Source: Prochlorococcus sp. AG-355-G23 (GTDB taxonomy: Bacteria; Cyanobacteriota; Cyanobacteriia; PCC-6307; Cyanobiaceae). From it: a stretch of DNA of 64,000 nucleotides. Numbering within the stretch: position 1 is the first letter of the stretch; every line of letters begins with the position of its first letter. The notes under the pieces were generated by a model. The model searched no databases. It had not been told where the DNA came from and saw nothing but the letters and a program-made list of their open reading frames with translations. Of the stretch, positions 41,984-54,211 are shown one piece after another. A program made the translations under genes and the position numbers. Location: positions 62,001 to 126,000 of the forward strand of contig QCDK01000002.1 of assembly GCA_003278765.1 (NCBI GenBank), written 5' to 3'.

Positions 41984-43171
41984 ATGGCTCAGCTAGAGAC
42001 TAGAACAGAACCAATGGTGGTCAATTTTGGCCCTCACCATCCTTCAATGCATGGGGTTTTAAGGTTAGTTGTAACTCTTGATGGTGAGAATGTCATTGAT
42101 TGTGAGCCAGTAATTGGATATTTACATAGAGGAATGGAAAAGATAGCTGAAAATAGAACAAATGTAATGTATGTCCCTTATGTAAGCAGAATGGATTATG
42201 CAGCAGGAATGTTTTATGAAGCTATTGTAGTAAATGCTCCTGAAAGATTAGCTAATATTCCAGTTCCCAAAAGAGCTAGTTACATCAGAGTTCTTATGCT
42301 CGAACTTAATCGTATTGCTAATCATCTTTTATGGCTTGGTCCCTTTTTAGCAGACGTAGGAGCTCAAACTCCATTTTTCTATATTTTTAGAGAAAGAGAG
42401 ATGATCTATGATCTCTGGGAAGCTGCTACTGGACAAAGGCTAATAAATAATAATTTCTTTAGGATAGGCGGTGTCGCATGTGATCTCCCATACGGATGGT
42501 TAGAAAAATGTATAGACTTTTGCGATTGGTTTGGTCCTAAGATAGATGAATACGAAAAATTAATTACAAATAATCCAATTTTTAGAAAAAGAATTGAAGG
42601 TCTAGGAACAATACAAAGAGACCAGGCAATTAATTGGTCTTTGTCTGGGCCAATGCTTAGAGCTTCTGGAGTTTCCTGGGATTTAAGGAAAGTCGATAGT
42701 TATGAATGTTATGACGATTTTGATTGGCAGATTGCTTCGGAAAAAGAAGGAGATTGTTATGCGAGATATCGAGTAAGAGTTGAAGAGATGAGACAATCAC
42801 TAAGCATCATTCGCCAAGCTTGCAAAATGATTCCAGGAGGTCCAACAGAAAATTTAGAAGCTCAAAGAATGGCGACTGAAGATAAGAAAAGTGAAATATT
42901 TGGTATCGACTATCAATACGTAGCTAAGAAGGTTGCGCCAACTTTTAAAATTCCTAACGGAGAATTATATACAAGATTAGAGTCCGGCAAAGGAGAAATA
43001 GGTGTATTTATTCAAGGAAATAATGAAGTTACCCCATGGAGATTTAAAATCAGAGCAGCTGATTTAAATAATCTGCAAATATTGCCTCATATTCTTAAAG
43101 GTGCCAAAATCGCTGATATTATGGCAATACTTGGTTCAATAGATGTCATTATGGGATCTGTTGATAGATAA
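41984..43171 (+). CDS. ndhH: NAD(P)H-quinone oxidoreductase subunit H
   Basis: [37 protein letters not shown]. Confidence 0.97.
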
Positions 43172-43180
43172 TTTCTTTAA

Positions 43181-43633
<453 letters not shown>

Positions 43634-43636
43634 TTA

Positions 43637-44848
43637 TTATTTTTTAAATTTATAGTTTATTTTTTCTGCACTGGTATTTTTTTTAACAATCCACTTTTCA
43701 GGCTTTTCATGTTTAGGCCAACTTTGAGAAAAATTTTTTAATAAATTTAAAGAAATTTCAATATTTTTATCATTTGTAAGTTCTCTAAATTCAACTATTA
43801 CTTTAATTTTATTTCCCCATAATTTGTTAGATACTTTCGAAATATTGAATTTATTAATTGGGATATTTTCTTTCATAATGAAATCATTTAATCTTGATTC
43901 AATTACTCCAGGAAAAACAAGTTCTCCTCCTGAATTAAAGGCATTATCACTTCTTCCAACAAATTTTAAATAGTAAGAATTATTGATTTGCTTAATTTCA
44001 CCTAAATCACTTGTTTGCCACCACCCATTTTTATTTTTGAAATTTTCAGTTTTTAAAGAATCTATTATTTCGATTCCAATTCTGGCTGATTTTATTTCGA
44101 TTAATCCTTGTGCGTTAATTCTTATTTTTGTATCAGGTAGTATTTCTCCAACATTTTTAAAACCCATTAAGAATTCTTTTGGTTTTAAACTCGTAACCAT
44201 TGCTGCTGTTTCAGTTGAGCCGTAACAAGGTGCTAATTTTATTTTTTCTTTTATACATTGTTCTGCAGATTCGTCTGAAATTGAAGCTCCACCTACCCAA
44301 ATTAGATCAAAAATTTTTAGCCAACTAATTCCATCTTTTTGAGCTAAAAGTCTTTGTAATTGGGTAGGTACTAATGATGTAATCAAGTGTTTTTTGTTTT
44401 TCTTAAATTTAATTGTGAAAAGTAAAAGTTCTCGAGTTTTTTTTATCAAATTCGGAGAAATATTAATACATTCACATCCCCAAGTTTGACTTCTAAAAAT
44501 TGACATTAATCCACTGATATGGTTCAGGGGCAAAGTATTTAAAATTAAGCAGTTTTGTAATTCAAATCCTTGCTCTATTAGCCATTGACCTGATGTAGTT
44601 GCAGATAATTTAAGATTATTTAAATGGTGAAAACATTGTCTCGGTTTTCCAGAACTCCCACTACTGTTTAAGATTATTGCTGGCCCATTTTCAGTAATTG
44701 AATCTAATACATCTTTGTCTTCATAAAATTTGTTTTTTACATAAATAATTTTATTCTCTCTAATTTTTTCAATAATTTTTTCTACAGATTGAGTTTCGTT
44801 ATTTTCAACTTCAATAGTATGAATTTTATTTTTCATAGTTGATCCCAT
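43637..44848 (-). CDS. menE: O-succinylbenzoate-CoA ligase
   Basis: AMP-binding SSGSSGKPR and CYGSTETAAM motifs; overlaps menC. Confidence 0.88.
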   Translation of the reverse strand: MGSTMKNKIHTIEVENNETQSVEKIIEKIRENKIIYVKNKFYEDKDVLDSITENGPAIILNSSGSSGKPRQCFHHLNNLKLSATTSGQWLIEQGFELQNCLILNTLPLNHISGLMSIFRSQTWGCECINISPNLIKKTRELLLFTIKFKKNKKHLITSLVPTQLQRLLAQKDGISWLKIFDLIWVGGASISDESAEQCIKEKIKLAPCYGSTETAAMVTSLKPKEFLMGFKNVGEILPDTKIRINAQGLIEIKSARIGIEIIDSLKTENFKNKNGWWQTSDLGEIKQINNSYYLKFVGRSDNAFNSGGELVFPGVIESRLNDFIMKENIPINKFNISKVSNKLWGNKIKVIVEFRELTNDKNIEISLNLLKNFSQSWPKHEKPEKWIVKKNTSAEKINYKFKK

Positions 44849-45798
44849 ATCTTTTTTGCTTCATTTAAAAATAGAAAAGAATTAGGGAATTTATTCATTG
44901 CTAAACCAGGAACTTTTGGCGTTGGTCCTTGTAATTGTAGAGAAGATAAATGATGGAGCCATCTCTTTCCTATTCCAGTTTCAAATGAGGTACTTATAGA
45001 TATTAAAGCTTTTTTATTTTCTAATTCTCTTAAAAGCTTAACTGGATTATTTTCTTGAGAAGGCCTTCTAATTTGCCAACCCTTCCACTCATCAATCAAA
45101 GTTGGAAATTTTAAAAGTGATTCGTCTAAAGCTATTGGAATTTTTTTGTTTAGTTCTTTCAGTCCATCAATATCATCAACACAGAGAGGTTGTTCTAACC
45201 AGTCTATATTTTTATTATCTTTCAAAATATCAGCCCATCTATTAGCTATGTCTCTTCCCCAAGAACCATTAGCATCTATTCTTAACTTAATATTATTCCC
45301 TATTTTGCTTAAAATTTCTTCTAATTTTGCTTCTTCCTCATGGTTATTTTTTAGTGCAACTTTCCATTTTAAGGTTAATGATTTTCCAATATCACAATGT
45401 TTTTTTTTAATATCATTAAGATCGGAAACTACATTTTCATGATTTAACAATATGGCTGTTTTACCAATTTCATCAAAGTAGTAGTTTTCTTTAAAAATTA
45501 TTTTTCCATTGATCTCAGCTAATGCAGAATTTATTGCAGATTGAATACATGGGTGAAAAATATTTATTTGCTCAGATAAATTAAATTCCTCTATATACTC
45601 AGGGATCATATCTAGTTGTTTCGCACACTTTTTTAAGTCTTTTTTATGTAGCGGTGAAACTTCTCCAAACCCTATTTTTTTATCATTACCTATTAATTTA
45701 ATTATCCAACCCGATTTTGTATGGTAATTGGTTTTAGAATTTTCTACTTTGGCAGATAACTTAAAGCTATAAGATTTTTTTTTAAATATTAAGTTCAT
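44833..45798 (-). CDS. menC: o-succinylbenzoate synthase (enolase superfamily)
   Basis: LRIDANGSWG, WLEQPL, IALDESL. Confidence 0.88.
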   Translation of the reverse strand: MNLIFKKKSYSFKLSAKVENSKTNYHTKSGWIIKLIGNDKKIGFGEVSPLHKKDLKKCAKQLDMIPEYIEEFNLSEQINIFHPCIQSAINSALAEINGKIIFKENYYFDEIGKTAILLNHENVVSDLNDIKKKHCDIGKSLTLKWKVALKNNHEEEAKLEEILSKIGNNIKLRIDANGSWGRDIANRWADILKDNKNIDWLEQPLCVDDIDGLKELNKKIPIALDESLLKFPTLIDEWKGWQIRRPSQENNPVKLLRELENKKALISISTSFETGIGKRWLHHLSSLQLQGPTPKVPGLAMNKFPNSFLFLNEAKKIWDQL

Positions 45799-46712
45799 TT
45801 ATTTAGCAAGTAATTAAATATTAATCCTGTGATTAAACCAATTCCATTAAGAGTTTGAAATTTTATTGCGACAAATTTGCAATTTTTTATTGCAGAAGGT
45901 TTTGCATACGAAGATTTTAATAAATTTATAAGTCTTATTGCTTGAGGGAAACTAAGCAAATAAAGGATGCAAAACACTGGAATAAATCCATAAAATATTG
46001 TGAAAAGTTGAAAAATATATATTGTAAAAATTATCCAAGGCACAAATTGAGAACCTTTTTTTGCCCCTAAGCGAACTAAAGGTGAATTTTTCCCATGCTT
46101 TTTATCTTCAGAAATTTGATGAAAATGAGAACAAAATAATACAAGAGTTGTTGCCAAGGAAGGTCCTGAACCAAGTAATAAAGAAACTTTCCATGGAATA
46201 TCTTCGAAGTAAATATTAGACGGATTTAACGCAATTAAGACTGCAGAGTACGAAAAAGGTCCAAATGCAAGCCAGCATAATGGTTCTCCTAAACCTTGAT
46301 AGCCCAATCTAAAAGGAGGACCTTGATATAAATATCCTAAGAAGCAGCAAGCTGCCACCAAAATAAAAATGTTTATACTTGTTGATACTGAAATAATTAA
46401 AATTATTGATAAACCAATAACTAAAGATGTATATGCAATAAATGAAATTATTTTTTTATTTTTTACAAGATTTACAATTGAATGGAATTTAAATTCATCG
46501 ATTCCTGTTTCTGCGTCGTATAAATCATTAGTTAGATTTTCCCATAGTAATATCAAAATTGCAGCTAAAGTAAATGAAATCAAATTATAAATTTTTACCT
46601 CTTCATATTGATTGAGCAAGTAAGCCCCTGTTATCAATACTGGAAGTATGGCAACAGAATAAAGAGGCCATTTTATTGCTTTTTTCCATAATTTTTTTTT
46701 ATCTTCGTCCAT
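45795..46712 (-). CDS. menA: phylloquinone prenyltransferase (UbiA family)
   Basis: WENLTNDLYDAETGID; polytopic; in men cluster. Confidence 0.9.
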   Translation of the reverse strand: MDEDKKKLWKKAIKWPLYSVAILPVLITGAYLLNQYEEVKIYNLISFTLAAILILLWENLTNDLYDAETGIDEFKFHSIVNLVKNKKIISFIAYTSLVIGLSIILIISVSTSINIFILVAACCFLGYLYQGPPFRLGYQGLGEPLCWLAFGPFSYSAVLIALNPSNIYFEDIPWKVSLLLGSGPSLATTLVLFCSHFHQISEDKKHGKNSPLVRLGAKKGSQFVPWIIFTIYIFQLFTIFYGFIPVFCILYLLSFPQAIRLINLLKSSYAKPSAIKNCKFVAIKFQTLNGIGLITGLIFNYLLNK

Positions 46713-46813
46713 TTTTAATTAACACGAAAAATTAGATAATTATTGAATGTAGTTTATAAATTGAGTTACATTTTTTACTTTATTGCATCATTTTTAGTTA
46801 TTTTCAATAAGTA

Positions 46814-48226
46814 ATGAAAAATGATTTAAACTTAACAGATTTTTTAAAAGATGTATTTTCCTCTTTCGATAAGAAAGTTGAAAATTCTGGATTAGTAAGT
46901 ATTTGTGTTGAGATTCCTTGTATTGATTTATTTCAAGTTTATGAATTGTTAATAAATCAATATCCGTTTTCTTCATTTTGGGAGGAATCTGATGGCATTT
47001 CATATATAGCTTTCGAGAAGTGTAAATATGTTACTCTGGATGGCCCAAAAAGATTTGAGGTAGCAAAAGAGTTTAATTCTCAGAATTTTGAAAATTTAAT
47101 TAACTTAACTAATGAATCGCATAATTCTGCACTTTCAAAAATAATTTATTTATTTTCTTTCTCTGAAAATTTGAATAATAAGAATTTACCTTCAGATATC
47201 CCTAGTTTGGAAGCCATTTTGCCAAAAATATTAATTACTAAAAGTGGCAAGAATTGCTGGTTAAGAATCAATGGTCATGTTGAAGGTAAATCATCATTAA
47301 GAACATTAATTGAAGAAATATGGACAATTAGAAATCAAGTTATTAATTCTGGTTCAGAATTAATAAAATCATCTGGCTTAAAAACTAGTTTTGATTCCTC
47401 TTTTATTGATGATTTCTCACGCTCCTTAGAAACTTCTAAAACAAACATGAAAAAAGTAGTAAATAGAGGAATTCAATTAGTAGAGAAAGATATCCTCGAA
47501 AAGATAGTTTTAGCGAATAGGATTAAAATAAAACTTAAAAATAAATTAGATTTAGTAGAAATTTTAAAAAGATTTAAAAAGAAGCAACCAAATACATGTA
47601 GATACGTTTGGAAAAGGAATAGTAAGGATATTTTGTTTGGAGCATCTCCAGAAAAATTATTTTCTTTCTCTAAACCTAATTTAACTTTAGAGGCTCTTGC
47701 TGGAACTATCTCTACTAATTCAAATTTTAAGAAACTCCTAAAAAGTACTAAAGACTTAAAGGAACATAATTATGTAATACAACATTTGATTAAATCTTTA
47801 GAAGTTTCAAAAATAACAAACTTTAAAAAAAGTGATATCAAGGTAAATTCATTTGGAGATATTTCTCATTTGCAAACACTCATTTTCTCTAAAGTTGAAA
47901 ATATTTGTCCTTTTGAATTGCTTAAAAACTTACATCCATCTCCAGCTGTTTGTGGATACCCAAAAAATGCAGCATTGGATTGGATAAACACTCTTGAGTC
48001 TTTTCCTAGAGGAAATTATGCTTCTCCAATGGGTTGGGTTGATTCATCAGGCAATGCTTCATTTCTTTTGGCAATAAGAGGCGCTAGATGTATTGAAGAA
48101 AATATTGAATTTACTGCAGGTTCAGGTATAGTTTCTGGCTCCGTTTTAGAGAAAGAAATAGATGAGATTAAATTAAAATTTGAATCTATAGTAAAACAGA
48201 TATTTTGCGCTAAAAATCCTAGATAA
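46814..48226 (+). CDS. menF: isochorismate synthase
   Basis: [39 protein letters not shown]. Confidence 0.92.
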   Translation: MKNDLNLTDFLKDVFSSFDKKVENSGLVSICVEIPCIDLFQVYELLINQYPFSSFWEESDGISYIAFEKCKYVTLDGPKRFEVAKEFNSQNFENLINLTNESHNSALSKIIYLFSFSENLNNKNLPSDIPSLEAILPKILITKSGKNCWLRINGHVEGKSSLRTLIEEIWTIRNQVINSGSELIKSSGLKTSFDSSFIDDFSRSLETSKTNMKKVVNRGIQLVEKDILEKIVLANRIKIKLKNKLDLVEILKRFKKKQPNTCRYVWKRNSKDILFGASPEKLFSFSKPNLTLEALAGTISTNSNFKKLLKSTKDLKEHNYVIQHLIKSLEVSKITNFKKSDIKVNSFGDISHLQTLIFSKVENICPFELLKNLHPSPAVCGYPKNAALDWINTLESFPRGNYASPMGWVDSSGNASFLLAIRGARCIEENIEFTAGSGIVSGSVLEKEIDEIKLKFESIVKQIFCAKNPR

Positions 48227-49142
48227 TTTCTACTAATTTTTCAATAACTTCCTCTGAAACATTTTTATTAGATAAATTTTCTATTTCTCTTAAACCTGTT
48301 GGACTGGTTACATTAATCTCGCTAAGCATTCCGTTTATCACATCAATACCTACAAAAAATAAACCTTCATCTTTGAAGTGTTGAGATAATTCTGAGCAGA
48401 TACTTTTTTCTTTTTCTGTTAATAATGTGGGTTCAGCCTTGCCTCCCATCGCTAAATTACTCCTAAAATCGCCTCCTTGAGGAATCCTATTTATTGATCC
48501 AATTGCTTCTCCGTTTACGATAATTATTCTTTTATCACCCTCTATGACTTCAGGAATAAATTTTTGCATCATAACGGGTAATTCTTCTTGAGAAGTGATT
48601 AATTCAATGATTGATTTAATTCCTGGAGAATTTTTATTTATCCTTATAACACCTTGACCACCTTTTCCTCCAAGAGGTTTTATGACTACTTCATTATTTA
48701 TATTTGCAAAATTAATAAGATCTTTTACCTTACTCGCAACTATTGTAGGTGCCATTAAGTGGCTGTATCTTAAAGCACCTAGCTTTTCATTCCACGCTCT
48801 TAACGATGAGGGTTTGTTAATTACTTTTACTCCTTTTCTTTCGGCAACTTCTAAAAGATGGGTTGCATATAAATAAGCCTCATTTACAGGAGGATCTTTT
48901 CTCATCCAAATGCAATTAAATTCGGCGAGAGGTATGCAATCATTCTCTTTGAAAGAAATCCAAGGAATTACTTCAACTTTTAAGGAAGATGCCCATACTT
49001 CATCACCTCTAGCTTCCAGGTCTTGAGGAGTACAACTCCAGATTTCAATATTTTTTTTTGATGATGCTTGCATTAAAGCAGCAGTTGAATCTTTTAAGGG
49101 ATTTATATTTTTAATTGGATCTATTACGAATAGAAATTTCAT
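48219..49142 (-). CDS. gshB: glutathione synthetase
   Basis: [44 protein letters not shown]. Confidence 0.95.
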   Translation of the reverse strand: MKFLFVIDPIKNINPLKDSTAALMQASSKKNIEIWSCTPQDLEARGDEVWASSLKVEVIPWISFKENDCIPLAEFNCIWMRKDPPVNEAYLYATHLLEVAERKGVKVINKPSSLRAWNEKLGALRYSHLMAPTIVASKVKDLINFANINNEVVIKPLGGKGGQGVIRINKNSPGIKSIIELITSQEELPVMMQKFIPEVIEGDKRIIIVNGEAIGSINRIPQGGDFRSNLAMGGKAEPTLLTEKEKSICSELSQHFKDEGLFFVGIDVINGMLSEINVTSPTGLREIENLSNKNVSEEVIEKLVEII

Positions 49143-49147
49143 AAGAT

Positions 49148-49402
49148 CTAGTTTAATAATGCTTCTAATTTATTTTCATTGTCTAAAGCGTATAGATCAT
49201 CGCAGCCTCCGATACCCTCATTATCTATAAATATTTGTGGTAATGTTCTTCTACCATCAGCTCTTTCAATCATCAATGCTCTTGCATCTTCGTCGCCATC
49301 TATTTTATATTCTGTAAAATTTACATTTTTTTTCTTGAGTAGTGATTTTGCTCGAATACAGAATGGGCAATATTGCCAAGTATAAATTTCAACTTTGGAC
49401 AT
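49148..49402 (-). CDS. grxC: glutaredoxin 3
   Basis: [37 protein letters not shown]. Confidence 0.95.
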   Translation of the reverse strand: MSKVEIYTWQYCPFCIRAKSLLKKKNVNFTEYKIDGDEDARALMIERADGRRTLPQIFIDNEGIGGCDDLYALDNENKLEALLN

Positions 49403-49478
49403 TTTTTTAAAATAATACTTAGTTTATACTATTAAACAAAAGTGCTTGTTAGATTATAAATAACGATTAAATTCTATT

Positions 49479-50601
49479 TTGATAGATATTACAGATTTCA
49501 AAAAAGATCTTTCGGAACTAACAGAGCGCCTGGGTACTGCTCAGGATTGTCTTTGACGTTCCAAGATTAAAAGCGAAAAGGAAAGAGTTAGAGCAAATTT
49601 CTGCTCAGCCTGAATTTTGGGAAAATCAAGAAGAAGCTAGAAAGCAAATGTTAATACTTGATGATGTCAAAGCACAACTCGAATTGTTAGATAAATGGAA
49701 AACTTTTATTTCTGATGCTAATGCCTCTCTTGAGCTTTATTCTCTCGAACCCGAAGAGGAAATGATTTTAGAATCGCAGCTGGGATTAAAGAAATTAAGA
49801 GAGAATTTGGATAAATGGGAATTTGAAAGATTGTTATGTGGTGAATACGATAAGGAAGGAGCAGTAGTTTCTATTAACGCAGGTGCGGGTGGAACAGATG
49901 CGCAGGATTGGGTAGAGATATTATTAAGAATGTACTCAAGATGGGCTGATAATAATCAAATGAGCCTTGTCATTAATGAATTGTCTCAAGGAGAAGAAGC
50001 AGGTATTAAAAGTGTAACCTTCGAAATTGATGGAAAATATGCATATGGCTATCTGCAACATGAAAAAGGAACTCATAGATTAGTAAGAATTTCTCCTTTT
50101 AATGCCAATGGCAAAAGACAAACCAGCTTTGCTGGGGTAGAGGTTATGCCAAAATTAGATGATAATATTTCACTTGATATACCTGAAAAAGATTTAGAAA
50201 TTACAACGAGTAGATCCGGTGGAGCTGGAGGACAAAATGTTAATAAAGTAGAAACAGCAGTGAGAATTGTTCATTTGCCTTCAGGGATTTCAGTAAGATG
50301 TACTCAAGAAAGATCTCAATTACAAAATAAAGAGAAAGCTATGTTACTTTTAAAGTCTAAACTATTAGTGATTGCTAAAGAACAACGAGCTGCTGAAGTC
50401 GCTGATATTAAAGGTGATATTGTGGAAGCTGCATGGGGCAATCAAATAAGAAATTATGTTTTTCATCCCTATCAAATGGTAAAAGATCTTAGGACTATGC
50501 ATGAGACTAACGAGTTAGATAGTGTTTTAGATGGTGGACTTGAACCATTTATTCATGAATTATTACGTATGAATATTTCTTCTAATGAATCTATTGAATA
50601 A
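49479..50601 (+). CDS. prfB: peptide chain release factor 2, +1 programmed frameshift at CTT-TGA-C (49551-49557)
   Basis: Frame 0: TTG at 49479, [25 protein letters not shown] then TGA at 49554; +1 frame continues [32 protein letters not shown] into the track ORF, which has GGAGGQ. Confidence 0.92.
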
Positions 50602-50604
50602 CTA

Positions 50605-50787
50605 ATGGAAAATAAAAACGAAATTTTAGAAAAAAAAGTTTCTCCTCCAAGCTTTATAAAGCTTGCTATGAGAAATATGGTAAGGAAAGGCTCAAAAAGT
50701 ATTTCTCATTTTTCAATAACCTTTCTAGTTTTAATTGGGATATTAATACTTGTGGCCACAATAGGTAAGCCCAATATTCCAGTTTAA
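50605..50787 (+). CDS. small DUF3285-like membrane protein
   Basis: PSFIKLAMRNMVRKGSKSISHFSITFLVLIGILILVA. Confidence 0.8.
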   Translation: MENKNEILEKKVSPPSFIKLAMRNMVRKGSKSISHFSITFLVLIGILILVATIGKPNIPV

Positions 50788-50793
50788 GAATGT

Positions 50794-51333
50794 ATGAAAG
50801 AAAAAATTATTTCTGAAATAAATTTAGATTTGGTTTTTCAATGTAATGATTTCTCTCAATTTTCAAATAAGTTAAAAGATACTAAAACTCATCTTATTTT
50901 TGAATCTATTTTTTGGGAGAAAGTTTTTTTATCTTGGATAAATACAATATTAAAAAAAGAGGATTATGAATTACCAAATTATGTTTTTGAAAAAAAATCT
51001 TTTTCATTAGGCTTACAGATAATATCTAATCAAGAAATTGCTTCTTTGAATAAGAAATGGATGCAAAAAAATGGTCCAACTGATGTTCTATCTTTTCCAA
51101 TTATTTCTGATGAATCTCTAAATAATTTAGATCATATAGAGTTGGGAGATATTTTTATATCATTAGAGATGGCACTTGAACAATCTTATGAATATAAACA
51201 TTCAATCTATAAAGAGATGATCTGGTTGGCTAGTCATGGATTTTTACATCTTTTGGGATGGGAACATAATAATGACCATGATTTAGAAAATATGTTAAAT
51301 TTCCAAGAATATTTAATTACTAGATTAGATTAA
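50794..51333 (+). CDS. ybeY: endoribonuclease YbeY
   Basis: [28 protein letters not shown]. Confidence 0.95.
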   Translation: MKEKIISEINLDLVFQCNDFSQFSNKLKDTKTHLIFESIFWEKVFLSWINTILKKEDYELPNYVFEKKSFSLGLQIISNQEIASLNKKWMQKNGPTDVLSFPIISDESLNNLDHIELGDIFISLEMALEQSYEYKHSIYKEMIWLASHGFLHLLGWEHNNDHDLENMLNFQEYLITRLD

Positions 51334-51339
51334 AAATCA

Positions 51340-51750
51340 ATGGGAAAAAAAATAAACTATTTAGAAAATAGAAAAGAATCATACAAAACTTCTAGTAATG
51401 TATTTATAAGTTTTAAGTATGCTTTCAGTGGTATTAGTTATGTATTTAAAACTTCAAGAAATTTTAAAATTCAATTAATTTTTGCAGTTACAAGTTTAAT
51501 AATTGGTTTTTTACTCAAAATTAGTCTAAGTAATTATGTTATTTTGATTGCAACAATAATGTCTGTTTTAATATTTGAAATATTGAACACATCTATTGAA
51601 TCAATCGTTGATTTAGTAGTGAAAAAAGAATTTAGTATTTTGGCTAAAATTTCAAAAGATACTTCTGCAGGAGCAGTATTATTAGCTTCCATTAATTCTG
51701 TTATTATTGCTGTATATATCTTTGTTCCTAAAATAAAGTTGTTATTTTAA
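51340..51750 (+). CDS. dgkA: diacylglycerol kinase
   Basis: EILNTSIESIVDLV; KDTSAGAVLLASINS. Confidence 0.93.
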   Translation: MGKKINYLENRKESYKTSSNVFISFKYAFSGISYVFKTSRNFKIQLIFAVTSLIIGFLLKISLSNYVILIATIMSVLIFEILNTSIESIVDLVVKKEFSILAKISKDTSAGAVLLASINSVIIAVYIFVPKIKLLF

Positions 51751-51762
51751 ATCCATATAAAT

Positions 51763-52359
51763 ATGTTTCTTGTTATTGATAATTACGATAGTTTTACTTA
51801 TAACCTTGTTCAATATTTAGGAGAACTTTCAGTTGAGCATGAAATAACTAAAGAATTAATAGTTAAAAGAAATGATGAAATTACTCTAGAAGAAATTATC
51901 AAATTAAATCCTGGTGGAATTCTCTTATCTCCAGGTCCAGGTAATCCAGATCAATCTGGAATTTGTCTGCCAATTCTAAAAAAATTATCTAAAAATATTC
52001 CGACCTTGGGAGTTTGTTTAGGTCATCAAGCTTTGGCCCAAGCTTTTGGAGGTAAGGTTATAGTTGGGAAAGAACTTATGCATGGTAAGACATCCAAAAT
52101 ATTTCATAATAAAAAAGGATTGTTTAAAGATATCGAGACTCCATTTGTGGCTACTAGATACCATAGTCTTATAGTTGATTCAAGTTCTTTACCATCTTGT
52201 TTCGACATAACTGCGACTTTAGAAGACTCAACAATTATGGCTATCTCTCATAAAGAATATAAAAATTTACATGGGGTACAGTTCCATCCTGAAAGTGTGT
52301 TGACGCAATTTGGTCATAAATTAATTAGTAATTTTCTAAAAATGGCTGAACAAAAGTAA
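51763..52359 (+). CDS. anthranilate / aminodeoxychorismate synthase glutamine amidotransferase
   Basis: IDNYDSFTYNLVQYL; LSPGPGNPD; GVCLGHQA; GVQFHPESV. Confidence 0.94.
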   Translation: MFLVIDNYDSFTYNLVQYLGELSVEHEITKELIVKRNDEITLEEIIKLNPGGILLSPGPGNPDQSGICLPILKKLSKNIPTLGVCLGHQALAQAFGGKVIVGKELMHGKTSKIFHNKKGLFKDIETPFVATRYHSLIVDSSSLPSCFDITATLEDSTIMAISHKEYKNLHGVQFHPESVLTQFGHKLISNFLKMAEQK

Positions 52360-52379
52360 AATAAAAAAAAATTAATATT

Positions 52380-53105
52380 ATGATTTCTCAAATTAAAAAC
52401 TTTTTATTTTTGATATTAGTTAGCTCTTTTTTACCTACCTCATTATTGGCAAGGAACTTAGGAATAAAAAGTTTAGGACATAGTAGTTTTTTAATTACTA
52501 GTGCAGATAAATCTATTCTTATAAATCCCTTTAAAGCAATAGGTTGTGCAAGTAATTTAAAGGAGCCAAAAGAAGTTAACGTAGATTTTATTTTGGCTAG
52601 TTCTAGGCTTCCAGATGAAGGATATAACCCTAATGATCAATTAATGTTCGTTGAGCCAGGAATCTATCAATTTGAGGACATTTTATTAAATGGAATTTCT
52701 GTACCACATGACAGAGTAGATGGAAGAAGATTTGGGATGGCAACTGTTTGGAGTTGGGAGCAGAATGATCTTAAAATTGTTCATATGGGAGGAGCTGCTG
52801 GTGATATTGATATAAACAGGCAAATTATTTTGTCTAGTCCAGATATATTGTTTATTTCAATTGGAGGAGGAATAAAATCTTACAATGGTAAAGAAGCCTC
52901 AAAAATAGTTAAGCTTCTAAAACCTAATGTAGTTATTCCTGTTCACTTTGAACGAGGCAAAAAAATTAACAAAGAATGTGATTTCTCAAATGCTGATTTA
53001 TTTATCGAAAATATGAAAGATTTTAAAGTAAAATATGTTGGAAAAGATTTTCAAATAAAACCTAAAAGAATCGATCAAAATACAATTTATATTTTCAGTA
53101 ATTAA
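52380..53105 (+). CDS. MBL-fold metal hydrolase (UlaG-like) with N-terminal signal/TM
   Basis: LGHSSFLITSADKSILINPF; PVHFERG. Confidence 0.8.
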   Translation: MISQIKNFLFLILVSSFLPTSLLARNLGIKSLGHSSFLITSADKSILINPFKAIGCASNLKEPKEVNVDFILASSRLPDEGYNPNDQLMFVEPGIYQFEDILLNGISVPHDRVDGRRFGMATVWSWEQNDLKIVHMGGAAGDIDINRQIILSSPDILFISIGGGIKSYNGKEASKIVKLLKPNVVIPVHFERGKKINKECDFSNADLFIENMKDFKVKYVGKDFQIKPKRIDQNTIYIFSN

Positions 53106-54211
53106 TTTTTTAAATCTAATTTCTTGTAATTGTCCCAGAAAAAAATCATTTGTTCTTTAGTTCCAATACTAACCCTTATAGAATTACCGATATCTTTTTT
53201 GTTTTCCATACTTCTAATAAGAATACCTTTTTCTCTCATCTGTTGTATTAAGATTTTTGGATCTTTTTTTGGCCAAATTAAGAAATAATTACCTCCACTA
53301 AAGTGAGTTCTGATTTTTGTTGATTTAAATTTATTTAAAATCCATTCCCTCGCTTTTTTTACTTCTAAAGCATAATTATCAATATATGATTTGTCTTTAA
53401 GTGCTGCTAATGCAGCTGTTATAGCAAAGCTGTTTACATCATATGGTCCTGTAACTTTATTAATGTACTGAATTAAACTTTTATTGCCAAAAGTAAAACC
53501 TATTCTTAAACCAGCTAGACCTGCAGTTTTTGAAAGAGATTGGATTATAAGTATATTTTTATTCTTTTCAAAATCTATCGATTCAAGAAGACTATCGCCA
53601 TTAAATTTTTCATATAGTTCATCAACAACTATTAATGAATCGTTATTGATATTGGCTAAATTAATTATTTCATTAGAGCTTAGAACAGTTCCTGTTGGAT
53701 TATTTGGATTGCAAATAAATATTAACTTTGGATTATGCTTTATTATTTTTTCCCTAAATTCTTCGATGGGGAATAGAAAATTTTCTCCAATGTAAGAACA
53801 ACTTATTTTTTTCATTCCTCGGATTTCTGCACAAGGAGAATAGTAACCAAAAGTTGGATTTGTGGTTAGAAATATTTGATCTTTTTCTCCAAAACAATTG
53901 AAAATTGCATTTATTGCTGCATCTGCGCCATTGAAAATTCCGATTTCATCATTACCAAATTTTCTTGAATCAAGATATTTATCACATAAAAATTTTTTTA
54001 AAAAATTATATTCTGGATAAATTGAAATCTCATCTAATTTTATCGCTTGTAATGCCTCTAAAACCTTAGGACTTGGACCTAAAGTATTTTCATTAAAGTC
54101 TAAGCGGAGTAAATTTCTTCTATTTTCTAAAGGTGCAGAATAAGACTGCATATTTATTATTTCTTCTCTTGGTTTTGGGAAAAGATTATTTAATGGATCA
54201 AAATCATTCAT
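53102..54211 (-). CDS. hisC: histidinol-phosphate aminotransferase
   Basis: LDFNENTLGPSPKV; CNPNNPTGT; QSLSKTAGLAGLRIG. Confidence 0.92.
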   Translation of the reverse strand: MNDFDPLNNLFPKPREEIINMQSYSAPLENRRNLLRLDFNENTLGPSPKVLEALQAIKLDEISIYPEYNFLKKFLCDKYLDSRKFGNDEIGIFNGADAAINAIFNCFGEKDQIFLTTNPTFGYYSPCAEIRGMKKISCSYIGENFLFPIEEFREKIIKHNPKLIFICNPNNPTGTVLSSNEIINLANINNDSLIVVDELYEKFNGDSLLESIDFEKNKNILIIQSLSKTAGLAGLRIGFTFGNKSLIQYINKVTGPYDVNSFAITAALAALKDKSYIDNYALEVKKAREWILNKFKSTKIRTHFSGGNYFLIWPKKDPKILIQQMREKGILIRSMENKKDIGNSIRVSIGTKEQMIFFWDNYKKLDLKN

